This document shows, in pieces, positions 43,601 to 52,378 of a stretch of 64,000 nucleotides of DNA. Origin of the DNA: Sorangium cellulosum So ce56 (lineage in GTDB: Bacteria > Myxococcota_A > Polyangia > Polyangiales > Polyangiaceae); NCBI RefSeq assembly GCF_000067165.1, contig NC_010162.1, forward strand, positions 2,480,001 to 2,544,000. The letters are read 5' to 3'. The translations under genes and the position numbers were made by a program. Each line of letters begins with the position of its first letter. Within the stretch, counting starts at the first letter, position 1. The notes under the pieces are model-generated. The model made no database searches, was not told the origin of the DNA, and worked only from the letters and a program-made list of their open reading frames with translations.

Positions 43601-46222
43601 CAGGCCTGGCAGCGCCTCGATCGTCCTTTCCCGGACGAGATCCATCGTCGCCCGCACCTGGGCGTCGAGCAGGACGTCGTCCGGGAAAGGAGGCAGGTCG
43701 ATCCCGAACGGGCGCAGGGCCTCGAGCCCCTCCGCGAGCGCGGCTGGCAGGTCGTTCTTGAGCACCTGCACGTTCATCTTGAGCCGAAGCACCTCGGTGC
43801 GATCGAGCCGGCTCGCGGCCCGCTCCAGGCCATCGGAGAGGATCGCGAGGGCGTCGTCATGCCGGCCGCAGAGCGAGAGCATCAGGGCGGTTCTCTTCGC
43901 GTACTCGAGGCGGAGCGGGTACTGTGACGCCCAGGCGTCCTCCGGAAGGCGCAGGAGGCCGAGCTGCAGGTAGCGCAGCGCGGCGCCGAAGGCGGCCGAG
44001 TCCTCGGCGCGGCAGGCGGCCTCGAGGCTCATGCGGGCGAGGTGCAGGCGCTCCACGGGGTCCGACACGAGGTCGCCTGCGCTGTTCAGGTGGCCGACGA
44101 CGTCGAAGAGGCTCTGGCTCTCCGAGAGGTCCAGCTTGCCCGCGAGCAGCCGGCCGATCCGGAGGTGGAAGGCGGGTCGGTCCGCCTCCGGGATCATCGC
44201 GTAGGCGCCCTCCTGGACCTTGTCATGGGCGAAGCGGTAGCCGCCGCGCCCGGCGATCACGAGCCCCTCGCTCACGGCGGGATCGAGGCGGGCGTACGCG
44301 TCTTCCGGCGAGCACTCTTTCACCGCGGCGAGCACGTCGAGGTCGAACCGGTTGCCGATCGCCGCGGCGAGGTTGAGCGCCTTCACCGTCGCCGGCGGCA
44401 GGCGCGCGATGGTGCGCACCATGAGGTCTGCGACGTTGTCCGTGTACCCGAGCGCGTCGATCGCCGCGAGGTCCCAGCGCCAGCCTGATCCGGCTGCGTA
44501 CGCGAGGACGCCGTGGTCGTGCAGCGACCGGACGAACTCCTTGACGAAGAACGGGTTGCCGCCGGTCTTCTTCTGCACCGCATCGGCGAGCGGCCCACAG
44601 TCGCCGCGCTTGAGGCTATCCGACAGCATCTCGAGCAGGTGCGCGCGCGCGAGCGGGGCGAGGACGATGTCGTGCACGACGAGCCCGGCTTGCTTGAGCT
44701 CCTCGATCGCCACGACGAACGGGTGCCCGGGCGATACCTCGTTGTCACGGTAAGCGCCGCAGAAAAAGAGCGCATCGAGCGAGTCGCCGGCGAGGAGCGC
44801 GCGGATCAGCCCGAGGCTCGCGGGGTCGATCCACTGAAGATCGTCGAGGAACAGGACGAGCGGGTGCGTGCGCCGCGCGAACACCGAGACGAACAGCAAG
44901 AAGCACCGGTTCAGGCGGTTTTGCGCCTCGATCGGGCCGAGCGCCGGGACGGGCGGCTGCGGGCCGATCACGTGGCAGAGCGACGGGATGACGTCGCAGA
45001 CGACGTGCGCGTTCGGCCCGAGCGCCTCGAGGAGCGCGCTTCGAAAGCGGAGGATGCGCGCATCGCTCTCGGTGAGGATCTGCCGCACGAGGCCGTCGAA
45101 CGCCTGGATCACCGCGCCGTAGGGCGCGTCGCGGTTGTATTGGTCGGATTTGCCGCTCGTGAAATAGCCCTTCTGCCGCGCGAGCGGCTTCAAGATCTCG
45201 TGCACGAGCGAGGACTTCCCGATCCCCGAATAGCCGGAGACGAGGACGATCTCACGGCTCCCCTCGAGCGCGCGCACGAACGCGGCGGTGAGCGCCTCGA
45301 TGTCATGCTCGCGGCCGTAGAGCTTCTGGTGGATCCGGAAGAGGTCCTGACGATCGCGCTGGCCCGCGGCGAAGGGCTCGATCGTCCCCGTGCCGCGCAG
45401 GGCCTCGCGGCAGCGCTCGAGGTCGGCGAGCAGGCCCTCGGCGCTCTGGTAACGCTCCTCGGCGTTCTTCGCGAGCAGCTTGAGCACGACGTCGGAGACG
45501 GCCTCGGGGATGGTCGGATCGACGCGGGACGGCGGCGCGGGCGCGAGCGCGAGGTGCGCGTGAATGAGCTCCATCGGGTCCAGGGCCTCGAAGGGGCGCT
45601 GACCCGTGAGCATCTGGTACAGGATGACGCCGAGCGCGTAGAGGTCGGTTCGGTAGTCGACGCCGCGGTTCATGCGGCCTGTCTGCTCGGGGGAGACGTA
45701 GGGCAGCACGTCGGCGATGACCGCCGGCGCGTAGAGCCGTTCGTGCGCGTGGGTGACCTCGGCGTCGACGCCGAAGCCATTGATCTTGACCGCGCCGCGC
45801 GCGCCGACGAGCACGTTCTTCGGGCGCAGATCGCGGTGGACGAGCCCGGCCGCGTGCACCGCGGCGAGGCCTTCGGCGAGCGCGGCCGCGAGATCGAGCG
45901 CCTCGCCGACAGGCATCCTGCGTGACGGGCGCGCGGCGAGGATCCGCGCGAGATCGCGGCCCGGGAAGTCCTCGAGGACGACGATCAAGGAGCCGGCGAG
46001 CGCCTCGACGCCGCGCGGCGCGACGAGGCGAGGCGATGCGATGCGCGCGATGCGCTCGTACTGGTGCTTGAAGCGCGCGATCTCGGCGCCGGTCGCTCTT
46101 TCCGCGCGCAGGATTTTCAGCAAGACCGGGACGCCGTCGACCTCGCGGCATGCGCGGTACAGGGTAAAGTCGGCGGTTTCCTCGATCTTCTCGCGGAGCG
46201 CGTAGCCTCTCTCGACGATCAT
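40670..46222 (-). CDS. Kinase-like / AAA+ ATPase / sensor histidine kinase giant
   Basis: An 1850-residue multi-domain sensor. Residues 1-270 form a Ser/Thr-kinase-like domain. Then come an AAA+ ATPase (Walker A SGYSGIGKSS near 335, Walker B FLDDLQWID near 467), a long helical repeat region, a GAF domain (about 1270-1410), a PAS domain (about 1450-1570), a HisKA domain (SIASHELRTPLTSLQ near 1625) and a HATPase (N box NLLTNAIKFG, then DRGIGIP and GGLGLGLY). The histidine kinase core looks active. The Ser/Thr domain keeps HRDLRPKN and SPEQ but has NGFG where DFG is expected and no glycine loop, so it may be a pseudokinase. No response regulator is adjacent. The ATG at 46222 is preceded by AAGG; a TTG nine codons upstream is less likely. 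Confidence 0.9.
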   Translation of the reverse strand: MIVERGYALREKIEETADFTLYRACREVDGVPVLLKILRAERATGAEIARFKHQYERIARIASPRLVAPRGVEALAGSLIVVLEDFPGRDLARILAARPSRRMPVGEALDLAAALAEGLAAVHAAGLVHRDLRPKNVLVGARGAVKINGFGVDAEVTHAHERLYAPAVIADVLPYVSPEQTGRMNRGVDYRTDLYALGVILYQMLTGQRPFEALDPMELIHAHLALAPAPPSRVDPTIPEAVSDVVLKLLAKNAEERYQSAEGLLADLERCREALRGTGTIEPFAAGQRDRQDLFRIHQKLYGREHDIEALTAAFVRALEGSREIVLVSGYSGIGKSSLVHEILKPLARQKGYFTSGKSDQYNRDAPYGAVIQAFDGLVRQILTESDARILRFRSALLEALGPNAHVVCDVIPSLCHVIGPQPPVPALGPIEAQNRLNRCFLLFVSVFARRTHPLVLFLDDLQWIDPASLGLIRALLAGDSLDALFFCGAYRDNEVSPGHPFVVAIEELKQAGLVVHDIVLAPLARAHLLEMLSDSLKRGDCGPLADAVQKKTGGNPFFVKEFVRSLHDHGVLAYAAGSGWRWDLAAIDALGYTDNVADLMVRTIARLPPATVKALNLAAAIGNRFDLDVLAAVKECSPEDAYARLDPAVSEGLVIAGRGGYRFAHDKVQEGAYAMIPEADRPAFHLRIGRLLAGKLDLSESQSLFDVVGHLNSAGDLVSDPVERLHLARMSLEAACRAEDSAAFGAALRYLQLGLLRLPEDAWASQYPLRLEYAKRTALMLSLCGRHDDALAILSDGLERAASRLDRTEVLRLKMNVQVLKNDLPAALAEGLEALRPFGIDLPPFPDDVLLDAQVRATMDLVRERTIEALPGLPPLGDPEILAMQDVLQELFLPCYFLATNNLGITVAKILENTLRHGLSKNSIFGCMNFGMLLCARGDIALGYRFGRAAIDLADRYTDKKSEAMLRNMWGAFVQHWREGYAACKASLVAGVHAGLETGQYIWSFYNTVNGITNSLLRGLPLSDLLAEAQGYQPMRKLDEFNAITWMVGAVGQIAHQLSVETERPATLKGAWVDIDEVIEESRRIDNQASFFFAHFYIVVLCVFQGAFEEAARAALLPHIEIPAVAAWHGNPAFHCYAGIAFTQAADVVSPEERALFLARAEVSAEKLSRWADLCPENVAHRRALLLAELERARGDARAAGDRYDDAIALAQRGGYLHDEALGNELAGLCFRALGKTTIAGAYLTKAHRAYGRWGATEAMRRIEHAYPDLVPGESLRGERSPQAGAALDVGSVLKASQAISGEIVLDRLLDALMRIMVENAGARRGVLLLLRDGRLVVEAEHHIRDASVHVLGAAPLEGREDLPASVVTYVARTRETVLLDDLAIDGPFGRDPCCAGGAPRSSLAAPLVYKGRLAGVIYLENDLTRSAFTPDRVEVIRLLSAQAANSIENARLYTDLQQENAERRRAEEVLRHSYSRLEATLESTADGILVVDDEQHVVRQNRRFAAMWRIPDEILSTGSDDTFRTFASDQVLDPEAFLQRIRALYASPEESSFDAIPFADGRVFERYSQPQRLGGRVVGRVWSFRDVTARVRAEQQRDQLLLDERRARTAAEEAVHLRDEFLSIASHELRTPLTSLQLAIQSLGQRLARGMDVERVRSAVALSGRQVKRLTDLVDMLLDASRIQAGRLELYTAPVELRALVDEVVAHLGDQIAQSGSAVAVRAEQPVIGRWDPHRLEQVVTNLLTNAIKFGERQPIDIAITRGDRIARLSVTDRGIGIPAEVQAQLFERFRRGVSSKNYGGLGLGLYITRTIVEAHGGRIRVSSEVGRGSTFCVELPFSTERAGDLAS

Positions 46223-46410
46223 CGAAAACCTTGCTCGCTCGTTCGTCAATGCGACGCACTACAACCAGTCAGCTATATATTCCAAAGGGTGTGACTTGGC
46301 ACCGGCGGACGTTGGCCACGCCCAGCTCGTGCGACTCTTGGGTGTGCAGGCGCGTGAGGTCGTCAGGAAACTCCGAACGCCGCTCTGGAGTCCGGGCGCT
46401 CGGCGCGCCC
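46223..46410. promoter_or_regulatory. Upstream region of the giant kinase
   Basis: Holds the only markedly AT-rich spot nearby, CTATATATTCC at 46273-46283, within about 60 bases upstream of the giant kinase start. On the minus strand it could serve as a -10 region; no matching -35 was identified with confidence. The rest of the gap to the P450 gene is transposase relic. Confidence 0.3.
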
Positions 46411-46527
46411 GCGACATCGCCGCCAAAAGCCACGCTGGCAGCGCAGCAGCGCGTCTTCGACCGCTTTCGGCACGAATACAGTGACCAGCGTCCGCACGAG
46501 GCGTTCGGCCAGAGCACGCCGGCTTAG
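46411..46527 (+). pseudogene. Relic of an IS3/IS481-type transposase
   Basis: About 40 codons resemble the C-terminal end of an rve-type transposase: ATLAAQQRVFDRFRHEY followed by SDQRPHEAFGQSTPA and a stop. The RPHEALGxxTPA motif is a hallmark of IS3/IS481 integrase cores. Everything upstream of it, including the catalytic residues, is gone, and no terminal repeats are visible. It marks an old insertion between the giant kinase and the P450 gene. Confidence 0.65.
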
Positions 46528-46558
46528 CGCTACACGCCTTCGCGCCGCTCGAGTCATC

Positions 46559-47974
46559 TCACCTTCCCGGGCGCGGCTCCAGCCGGAGCCACACGCCGCC
46601 GGACGTGCGCAGCGTGGTCGCGAAGTGCAGCCGCGTCGTCCGCCCCGGCACCGCGCTGATCCGGTAGCGCTGGAGGAGGCGGGCGAGGATGAGCTGCCCT
46701 TCCATGAGCGCGAACTCCTTGCCGACGCACTGCCGCTGCCCGATCCCGAACGGGATGAACGCGAGCGGGTGCCGGGCGCGCGCGTGCTCGGGCGTGAACC
46801 GGCCAGGGTCGAAGCGCGCCGGAGCCTCCCAGTGGTCGGGGTGCCGGTGCAGGACATAAGTCATGACACCCACCATCGTGCCGGCGGGGATGTGGAAGCC
46901 GTCGATCTCGTCGTCCTCGATCGCGGTGCGAGGTATCCAGTACGCCGGCGGGTAGAGCCGGAGCGCCTCCTGGACGACCGCGAGCGCGAGCGGGAGCCTG
47001 GGGACGTCCGCGAAGCCGGGCCGCCTGTCGCCGAGCGCCTCGTCGACCTCCGTCGCGAGCGCCCGCAGGAGGTCGGGGTGCTCGACCAGGAGGTGGAGCG
47101 CCCACGCGAGGGCGACCGAGGTCGTCTCGTACCCGGCGAGGAACATCGACACCGCCTCGTCCCGCAGCTGCTGATTGGTCATCTGCTCGCCGGTCTCGGC
47201 GTCCACCGTGGCGAGGAGGATCGAGAGCAGATCGCCGCCGCGCCCCGGCTGCGCGCGGCGCTGCGCGATGAAGCGAAACACGTGCTCGTCGATCGCCTTC
47301 GCCGATCGCTCGAAGCGGCGCCGCCCGGGGGCCGGTATCCAGCTCGGCAGCGCCCGGAGCGCGGCCCCGAGGAGCATGTAGTCGAGCGCGTACCGGAGCG
47401 AGCCGCCGACGGCGTCCGCCTCCTCCTTGGTGATCCCCGATCCGAACATGGTGTTGAGGATGACCTTCATCGTGATGTGCGGGAGCTCCCGCTCGGCGTT
47501 GACCGGGCGCCCCGCGGCGGCGGCCGCGCCGAAGCCGGCCATGCCGTCGTCGATCGCCTGCACCATGAGGTCGCACATCGCGGCGAGCCGGTCCCGGTGG
47601 AACTCCGGCTGGATCATCCGCCGCTGCCGCAGCCAGAGATCCCCCTCGCTCGTGGGCAGCCCATTGCCGATGAGCGAGCGCACGCTCTCCCATATCGCGC
47701 CTCCCTTGCGGTAGTTGCGCGCGTTGTCGCGCAGGACGTGCTGCGCGTGCCTCGGGTGGTTCAGCGCGACGAGCCGCGCGACCCCGAGATCGATCGTGTA
47801 CAGATCGCCGAGCTGCTCTCTCGCCGAGAGGAGGTAATCGAGCCGATCCTTGAGCAGGTGCGGGAGCACGCCGACGAGCGGAAAGCCGCGCGTCGACGGC
47901 GGCGTGCTCCCGCGGGCGGCGGCACCGGCGGCGGCGCGGGCGGGTGTGCCGGAGAGAAGATCTGGCTGCATCAT
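46559..47974 (-). CDS. Cytochrome P450
   Basis: A 471-residue P450. The I-helix oxygen-binding motif is AGYETTS, the K-helix ExxR is EALRLYPPAYW, and the heme-binding stretch FIPFGIGQRQCVGKEFA (Cys near 413) is complete, with Gln between Gly and Arg as in CYP102/CYP110-like enzymes. There is no N-terminal membrane anchor, so it should be soluble and need a separate ferredoxin and reductase; none is adjacent. It oxidises an unknown lipid or secondary metabolite. The start at 47974 (or the next ATG, 47971) follows a GAGG; a longer reading is possible but begins in low-complexity sequence. Confidence 0.9.
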   Translation of the reverse strand: MMQPDLLSGTPARAAAGAAARGSTPPSTRGFPLVGVLPHLLKDRLDYLLSAREQLGDLYTIDLGVARLVALNHPRHAQHVLRDNARNYRKGGAIWESVRSLIGNGLPTSEGDLWLRQRRMIQPEFHRDRLAAMCDLMVQAIDDGMAGFGAAAAAGRPVNAERELPHITMKVILNTMFGSGITKEEADAVGGSLRYALDYMLLGAALRALPSWIPAPGRRRFERSAKAIDEHVFRFIAQRRAQPGRGGDLLSILLATVDAETGEQMTNQQLRDEAVSMFLAGYETTSVALAWALHLLVEHPDLLRALATEVDEALGDRRPGFADVPRLPLALAVVQEALRLYPPAYWIPRTAIEDDEIDGFHIPAGTMVGVMTYVLHRHPDHWEAPARFDPGRFTPEHARARHPLAFIPFGIGQRQCVGKEFALMEGQLILARLLQRYRISAVPGRTTRLHFATTLRTSGGVWLRLEPRPGR

Positions 47975-48251
47975 GGCCTCGTCAAGGTAAGGGGCGTATC
48001 CGCGCGAGGGGCGGTATCCGAGCCGCTCGCCGGATGGAGCGCCCGCTGCGCTGATCGGACGAGCGTACATGAGCCCGGACCCCGGCGACGAGACCTTGGA
48101 AAGACGCCTTCCCGGCGTGCCTCCCCCCACCGCCCACAGTGTGGACGCGCGAGGTACACGCGACTCCGTGAGCGTCCGAAGGCCGATGTCCTCGGACGGT
48201 GGATTCCTACGCTGTCACACCACAGCGAAAGGCGTCCTCGCGAGAGCGGAG

Positions 48252-50579
48252 CTAGCGAGCCCAGCGCACGAAGAGCGGGCTGGTCCAGACCTTGGCGTCG
48301 CCGATCTCGCGCCCGAAGAGGTACACAGGATAGGCGGGCGCTTGCCCATCGAGCGCCGGCGGTGCAGCGCTCCAGGGCACCGTCAGCTCGCCCGTGAGCT
48401 CCAGCGGCAGCGCCGCGTCCGTCACGCGCTCGACCGCGACGAAGAGGCCCTCGCCGCCGAGATCGAAATGAACCCGGCCCTTGTCGAGCAACGCTCCTCC
48501 ATTCACTTCGAGCTGCGCCGCCTCTCGCCAGGGCTGGCCATCGAAGCCGCTCACGCGCACGTCGAGCGTGAGCTGGGCGTGCCGCAGCGAGAGCAGCCGG
48601 AGATCGAGCTCGTCCGCGTCGCCATGGGTGGTGCTCCGGACCTCGAAGCGCCCGTCGGACAGCGCACGCACGCTCTCCTCGGGGTGCTCGAAGCCGCGCG
48701 CCGTCCAGTCTTCGACGGCCGTGCCGCTCACACGCAGCGACAGCGCGTAGTCGGCCCAACGATAGCGATCGCGCACGCGCGCGCCGCCCCAGCGCACGCG
48801 CAGCCGGTGCGCGGCGTAGCCGAGCTCGCGGTGCAGGTCGCGCTCCCAGACCACGCCTCGGTGATCCTTGAGCGCGACGTACTCCCAGCCAGAATGCCCG
48901 AGCACCCGGTAACGCACGGGCAGCGGCCCCGCGTGCTCGAGCTCGTCGCCCTGCACGTGCGCGCCCGACCCCAAGAGCGCGACGTTGCGCTCGCCGGTCG
49001 TGGCCCACGTTCGGCGATGGCGCAGGGCCAGGCCGATGGAGGCACGATCGAGCGCCGGGCTGAGCACGCCGGTGAGGCCGCCGCGCACGCCGAAGATCGA
49101 CGCGCCGGGAGCGCCCCCGCCCGGCCGCCCGCGATGCTCGTCGCCGGAGGCGCTGGCGCCGAGCCGGTAGCCGCGCGCGAGCGCCTCCGAGAACAGCCAC
49201 TCGAAGTGCCCCCAGGACGACGAAAGCTCGCACAGCCGCTCGAGCTCCGTGTGATGGTAGTCGAGGCTCGCGCGGCGACCGCCCACGTGAGGGATCAAGA
49301 GAAAGCGCTCTGGCGCGTCCTGATATGCCGCGTAGAGCGCGGTGAGCGGCCAGCGGCCGGGCTCCGGCGCTGCCCCGCGCATGTGCTCGTGCCACTCGAA
49401 CGAGCGCAGCGATCTGCCGCTCGCGTCGTTCGGGAAACGCACCTCGCCGGAGAGGAAGACGACGTTGTGGTCTCCTCCCACGGCGCTGTTGCCGCACCAC
49501 TCGGTGCCCGGGAAGCACACGAAGCGGCCGTCCTCGTGGAAGCGCGCTATGTCCGCCAGCGCCGAGCTCCAGTCGCGATCCGTGATCTGGAAATCGTTCA
49601 CCGTGTAGCCGAGCACGTCGAGCCCAGCGAGGTCACGCGCAAAGCTCAGGTTGGAGGCGGTGGAGTTGGTGCCGACGGTGTCGTGCGCATGCACGTGCAG
49701 GTCGGCGAAGTACGGGCGCTCGCTGGGCAACTCGCCGATCGAGAGCGGAACGGACGAGACCCATGTCTCCTCTCCGCTATCGACGCGCACCTCGAGCCGG
49801 TAGTTCCCCGCCTCCGAAGGCCGGAGCTCGTGCCGCAGCGCGCGCGCGCCGGCCACCCACGCCACCGTCTCGCTCGCCGCCGCGCCGCCCTTGAGCGAGA
49901 GGCTCACCCGAGCCGCCGCGAGGGCGCACGGGTTGCCCCAGGCGTCGTCGAGCCGCACCACCACCGGCACGCTCACGCCGGGCCGAGCCGCGCGCGGCGT
50001 GAGCACCCGCAGCGCGTGCGGGCGCCCGGCAGCGACGCGGAGCACGATGTCGCCGGGGACCGCCGCCAGCCGCGACGTGCCTGTCACGTCCACGTACGCG
50101 CGGAACCTGAAGCCGTCCTCCACGAACGTCTGCACGCGCGTGCCGGCTCCGCCGTGCGAGCGATCTCCGAGGCGCACCTCGATGCGATCACCGGGGCGCG
50201 CGAAGCCGTCGACGAGGTCCACGATGACCGCCTTCTGGTACGGGCGCTCGTGCCCCTTGGTGTCGTACTTGACGGCGAGGCGCCGGAGCGTCGCCGGGCT
50301 CTCGCCAGGGAAGCTCGCCCTCGGCACGAAGCGCGCGCTCAGGTAGTCGCGCCCTCGCGGCTCGTGCGTCTGCAGCTCGCCCCAGTCCGAGTAGAACTTG
50401 AATGTGATCTTCAGCCGGCCGCTGTCGGCGATACCCGAAGCGCCGATCTCGTAGACCAAGAGGATCTCTTCCACGGCCCCTGCGCGCACTTCGCCGTGCG
50501 AGGCGCTGAGCGAGCCGAGGAACGGCAATCCCGCGAGATACGCTTCGAGCCCCTCCGGGGCGATCACGGTGGTCGCCAC
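48252..50579 (-). CDS. PHP / DUF3604-like metal-dependent protein
   Basis: A 775-residue protein. The first 320 residues are beta-rich, possibly Ig-like. A PHP-type domain begins with YFADLHVHAHDTVGTN (about 322-337), whose His and Asp residues should bind metal. Further conserved residues are in PGTEWCG, GGDHNVVFL, IPHVGGR and GASASGDEH. Proteins of this DUF3604 type are predicted phosphoesterases or hydrolases. The gene starts with GTG three bases after the stop of the ABC binding-protein gene, so it belongs to the transporter operon and may process the imported compound. No signal peptide was seen. The exact reaction is unknown. Confidence 0.75.
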   Translation of the reverse strand: MATTVIAPEGLEAYLAGLPFLGSLSASHGEVRAGAVEEILLVYEIGASGIADSGRLKITFKFYSDWGELQTHEPRGRDYLSARFVPRASFPGESPATLRRLAVKYDTKGHERPYQKAVIVDLVDGFARPGDRIEVRLGDRSHGGAGTRVQTFVEDGFRFRAYVDVTGTSRLAAVPGDIVLRVAAGRPHALRVLTPRAARPGVSVPVVVRLDDAWGNPCALAAARVSLSLKGGAAASETVAWVAGARALRHELRPSEAGNYRLEVRVDSGEETWVSSVPLSIGELPSERPYFADLHVHAHDTVGTNSTASNLSFARDLAGLDVLGYTVNDFQITDRDWSSALADIARFHEDGRFVCFPGTEWCGNSAVGGDHNVVFLSGEVRFPNDASGRSLRSFEWHEHMRGAAPEPGRWPLTALYAAYQDAPERFLLIPHVGGRRASLDYHHTELERLCELSSSWGHFEWLFSEALARGYRLGASASGDEHRGRPGGGAPGASIFGVRGGLTGVLSPALDRASIGLALRHRRTWATTGERNVALLGSGAHVQGDELEHAGPLPVRYRVLGHSGWEYVALKDHRGVVWERDLHRELGYAAHRLRVRWGGARVRDRYRWADYALSLRVSGTAVEDWTARGFEHPEESVRALSDGRFEVRSTTHGDADELDLRLLSLRHAQLTLDVRVSGFDGQPWREAAQLEVNGGALLDKGRVHFDLGGEGLFVAVERVTDAALPLELTGELTVPWSAAPPALDGQAPAYPVYLFGREIGDAKVWTSPLFVRWAR

Positions 50580-50582
50580 GGC

Positions 50583-51527
50583 TCAGTACACGAACTCGGC
50601 GCGGCGCTTCGTCAGCCCGAAGTCGACGAGCTCCTGCGCGCGCCGATCGGCGAAGGCCCTGAGCTCGGGCGAGACGGCGACCGACAGCTGCTTGCCCGCG
50701 GCATACAGCGGGTTCTCGGCCGAGATCTGCTGCACGAGCGAGGGATCGAGGCGCAGATCCTCGGCGAACCACTCCGCCGTCCGCTGAGGGTTCGCCGCCA
50801 CGAACAGCGCTGCTTCCTGGATCGCCGCCGCCAGTCGCTCGCGCAGGCCGGGGTGCTCCGCGAGGAACTCCGTGCGTGCGATGGCCCAGAGGTGATGCGG
50901 CCAGCGCTGGATCACCCGCGCGCCCTTCTGGCTGAACTTGAGCAGCTGCGGCTGGCGCAGCAGCACCGCGTCCGCCTGCCTCTGCTCGAGCGCGGCGGGC
51001 TGCGCGTTCGGCGGCACGTTGACGACCGTGACGTCCGCTGCCGGGTCCAGCCCGGCCTCCCGCAGCGCCGCGAGCAAATCGACCTGTGAGTCCGTGCCGA
51101 AGGCGACGGCGATGGTCTTTCCTCTCAGATCCGCGAGCGACCGCGCCGGGCTGTCGGCGGGCACGACGAGGCCGTGGCCGGACTCGCCCACGGCGGCGAT
51201 CACCGTCACCGCGCCCGGTTGCTTGGAGAGGTAGGTGGCCGTGGGCACGAGCGACGTGAACGCGACGTCGAGGCTCTTCGAGACCAGGGCCTCGATCTGC
51301 GGCGGCCCATACTGGAAGAAGGCGGCCTGCACCGCGATGCCGTGCGCTTTGCCGATGTCCGTCTTGCCCAGGACCTTCGCGACCTCGCCGTGCAGCGCGG
51401 TGGGATAACCGACGCGCACGGCCAGCGGCTGGGCGCTCGGGACCCGGGGCCACGCGAGCGCCAGCGCGACGGCCGAAAGCGCCGTCAGCGCGGCGATCCA
51501 GCCGAACTTTCTCGCTCCTCGACTCAT
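50583..51527 (-). CDS. ABC substrate-binding protein (sulfonate/nitrate type)
   Basis: A 314-residue periplasmic binding protein of the SsuA/TauA/NrtA type. An N-terminal signal or anchor (WIAALTALSAVALALAW) precedes the mature part, with VRVGYPTALHGEVAKVLG and GLVVPADSPARSLADLRGKT as typical landmarks. It should deliver a small anionic solute such as an alkanesulfonate, taurine or a related compound. It is second in the operon after the permease (35 bases apart) and is followed at three bases by the PHP protein. The ATG at 51527 follows a GAGAG stretch. Confidence 0.85.
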   Translation of the reverse strand: MSRGARKFGWIAALTALSAVALALAWPRVPSAQPLAVRVGYPTALHGEVAKVLGKTDIGKAHGIAVQAAFFQYGPPQIEALVSKSLDVAFTSLVPTATYLSKQPGAVTVIAAVGESGHGLVVPADSPARSLADLRGKTIAVAFGTDSQVDLLAALREAGLDPAADVTVVNVPPNAQPAALEQRQADAVLLRQPQLLKFSQKGARVIQRWPHHLWAIARTEFLAEHPGLRERLAAAIQEAALFVAANPQRTAEWFAEDLRLDPSLVQQISAENPLYAAGKQLSVAVSPELRAFADRRAQELVDFGLTKRRAEFVY

Positions 51528-51562
51528 GATTCTCTCTTTGTTCCGCTTCGTTCGAAGGACCT

Positions 51563-52378
51563 TCAGCTCGCCTTCTTCCAGGGGAAGATCCGCGCTTCCA
51601 GGCTGCCGAGCGCGGACGTCATCAACGCCCCGATGATGGCGATCATCGACATGCCGACGAACACGCGCGGCGTCTCGAGCTGGAGCCGGTTCAGCTCGAT
51701 CATGTGTCCCAGCCCGGAGCGAGCGGCGACCAGCTCCGCGGTCACCACGGCCATCCACGACTGGCCGAGGCCGATCTTGAGGCCCGTCCACACGTGGGGC
51801 AGCGACGAAGGCAGGTAGACGAAGCGCAAGAGCGACAGCCGGCGCGCGCCCAGGCAGCGCGCCGCGCGCAGGTGCTGCGAATCGACCGCGCGAGCGCCGC
51901 CGAGGGCGTTGAGGAAGATCGGGAAGAAGGCCGCGACGGCGGTGACGAAATAGCTGGGATGATCGCCGAGGCCGAACCACAGGATGGCGATGGGCACCCA
52001 GGCGATGGGCGGGATGGGGCGCAGAAGGGAAAGCACCGGCAGGAGCAGCTGGCTCAGCGAGGGAAACGACACAACGAGCAAGGCCAAAGGCACCGCCGTG
52101 AACGCCGAAAGCGAGAAGCCGCTCAGCACCCGCTTCAAGCTGGCGGCGACGTCGACGAGCAGCGTGCCGTCCTGCACGACCTCGTGAAAGCCGCGCAGCA
52201 TGGCCCAGGGCGAGGGCAGCAGGATCGCGTTGTCGAGCCACAGCGACGCCGCGCCCCAGCCGCCGAACAGCAGGGCCACGCCGGCCAGCGCAAGACCCGA
52301 CGCGCGCGCCACGTCCCAGCGGACCGGGCGCCCGGGAACGGGCGCGGCGAGCAGGCTGGACTCGGCGTCGCTCGTCAC
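51563..52378 (-). CDS. ABC permease (SsuC/TauC type)
   Basis: A 271-residue permease with about six membrane segments and the cytoplasmic EAA-like loop AARCLGARRLSLLRFVYLPS (about 172-191) that docks on the ATPase. Its family imports sulfonates, taurine or nitrate. The start is a GTG at 52378 whose second and third bases belong to the TGA of a short upstream frame (GTGA overlap). In related operons the ATPase gene often occupies this position; here only its end-like relic remains, and the full ATPase gene is on the other strand at 54086. Confidence 0.87.
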   Translation of the reverse strand: MTSDAESSLLAAPVPGRPVRWDVARASGLALAGVALLFGGWGAASLWLDNAILLPSPWAMLRGFHEVVQDGTLLVDVAASLKRVLSGFSLSAFTAVPLALLVVSFPSLSQLLLPVLSLLRPIPPIAWVPIAILWFGLGDHPSYFVTAVAAFFPIFLNALGGARAVDSQHLRAARCLGARRLSLLRFVYLPSSLPHVWTGLKIGLGQSWMAVVTAELVAARSGLGHMIELNRLQLETPRVFVGMSMIAIIGALMTSALGSLEARIFPWKKAS

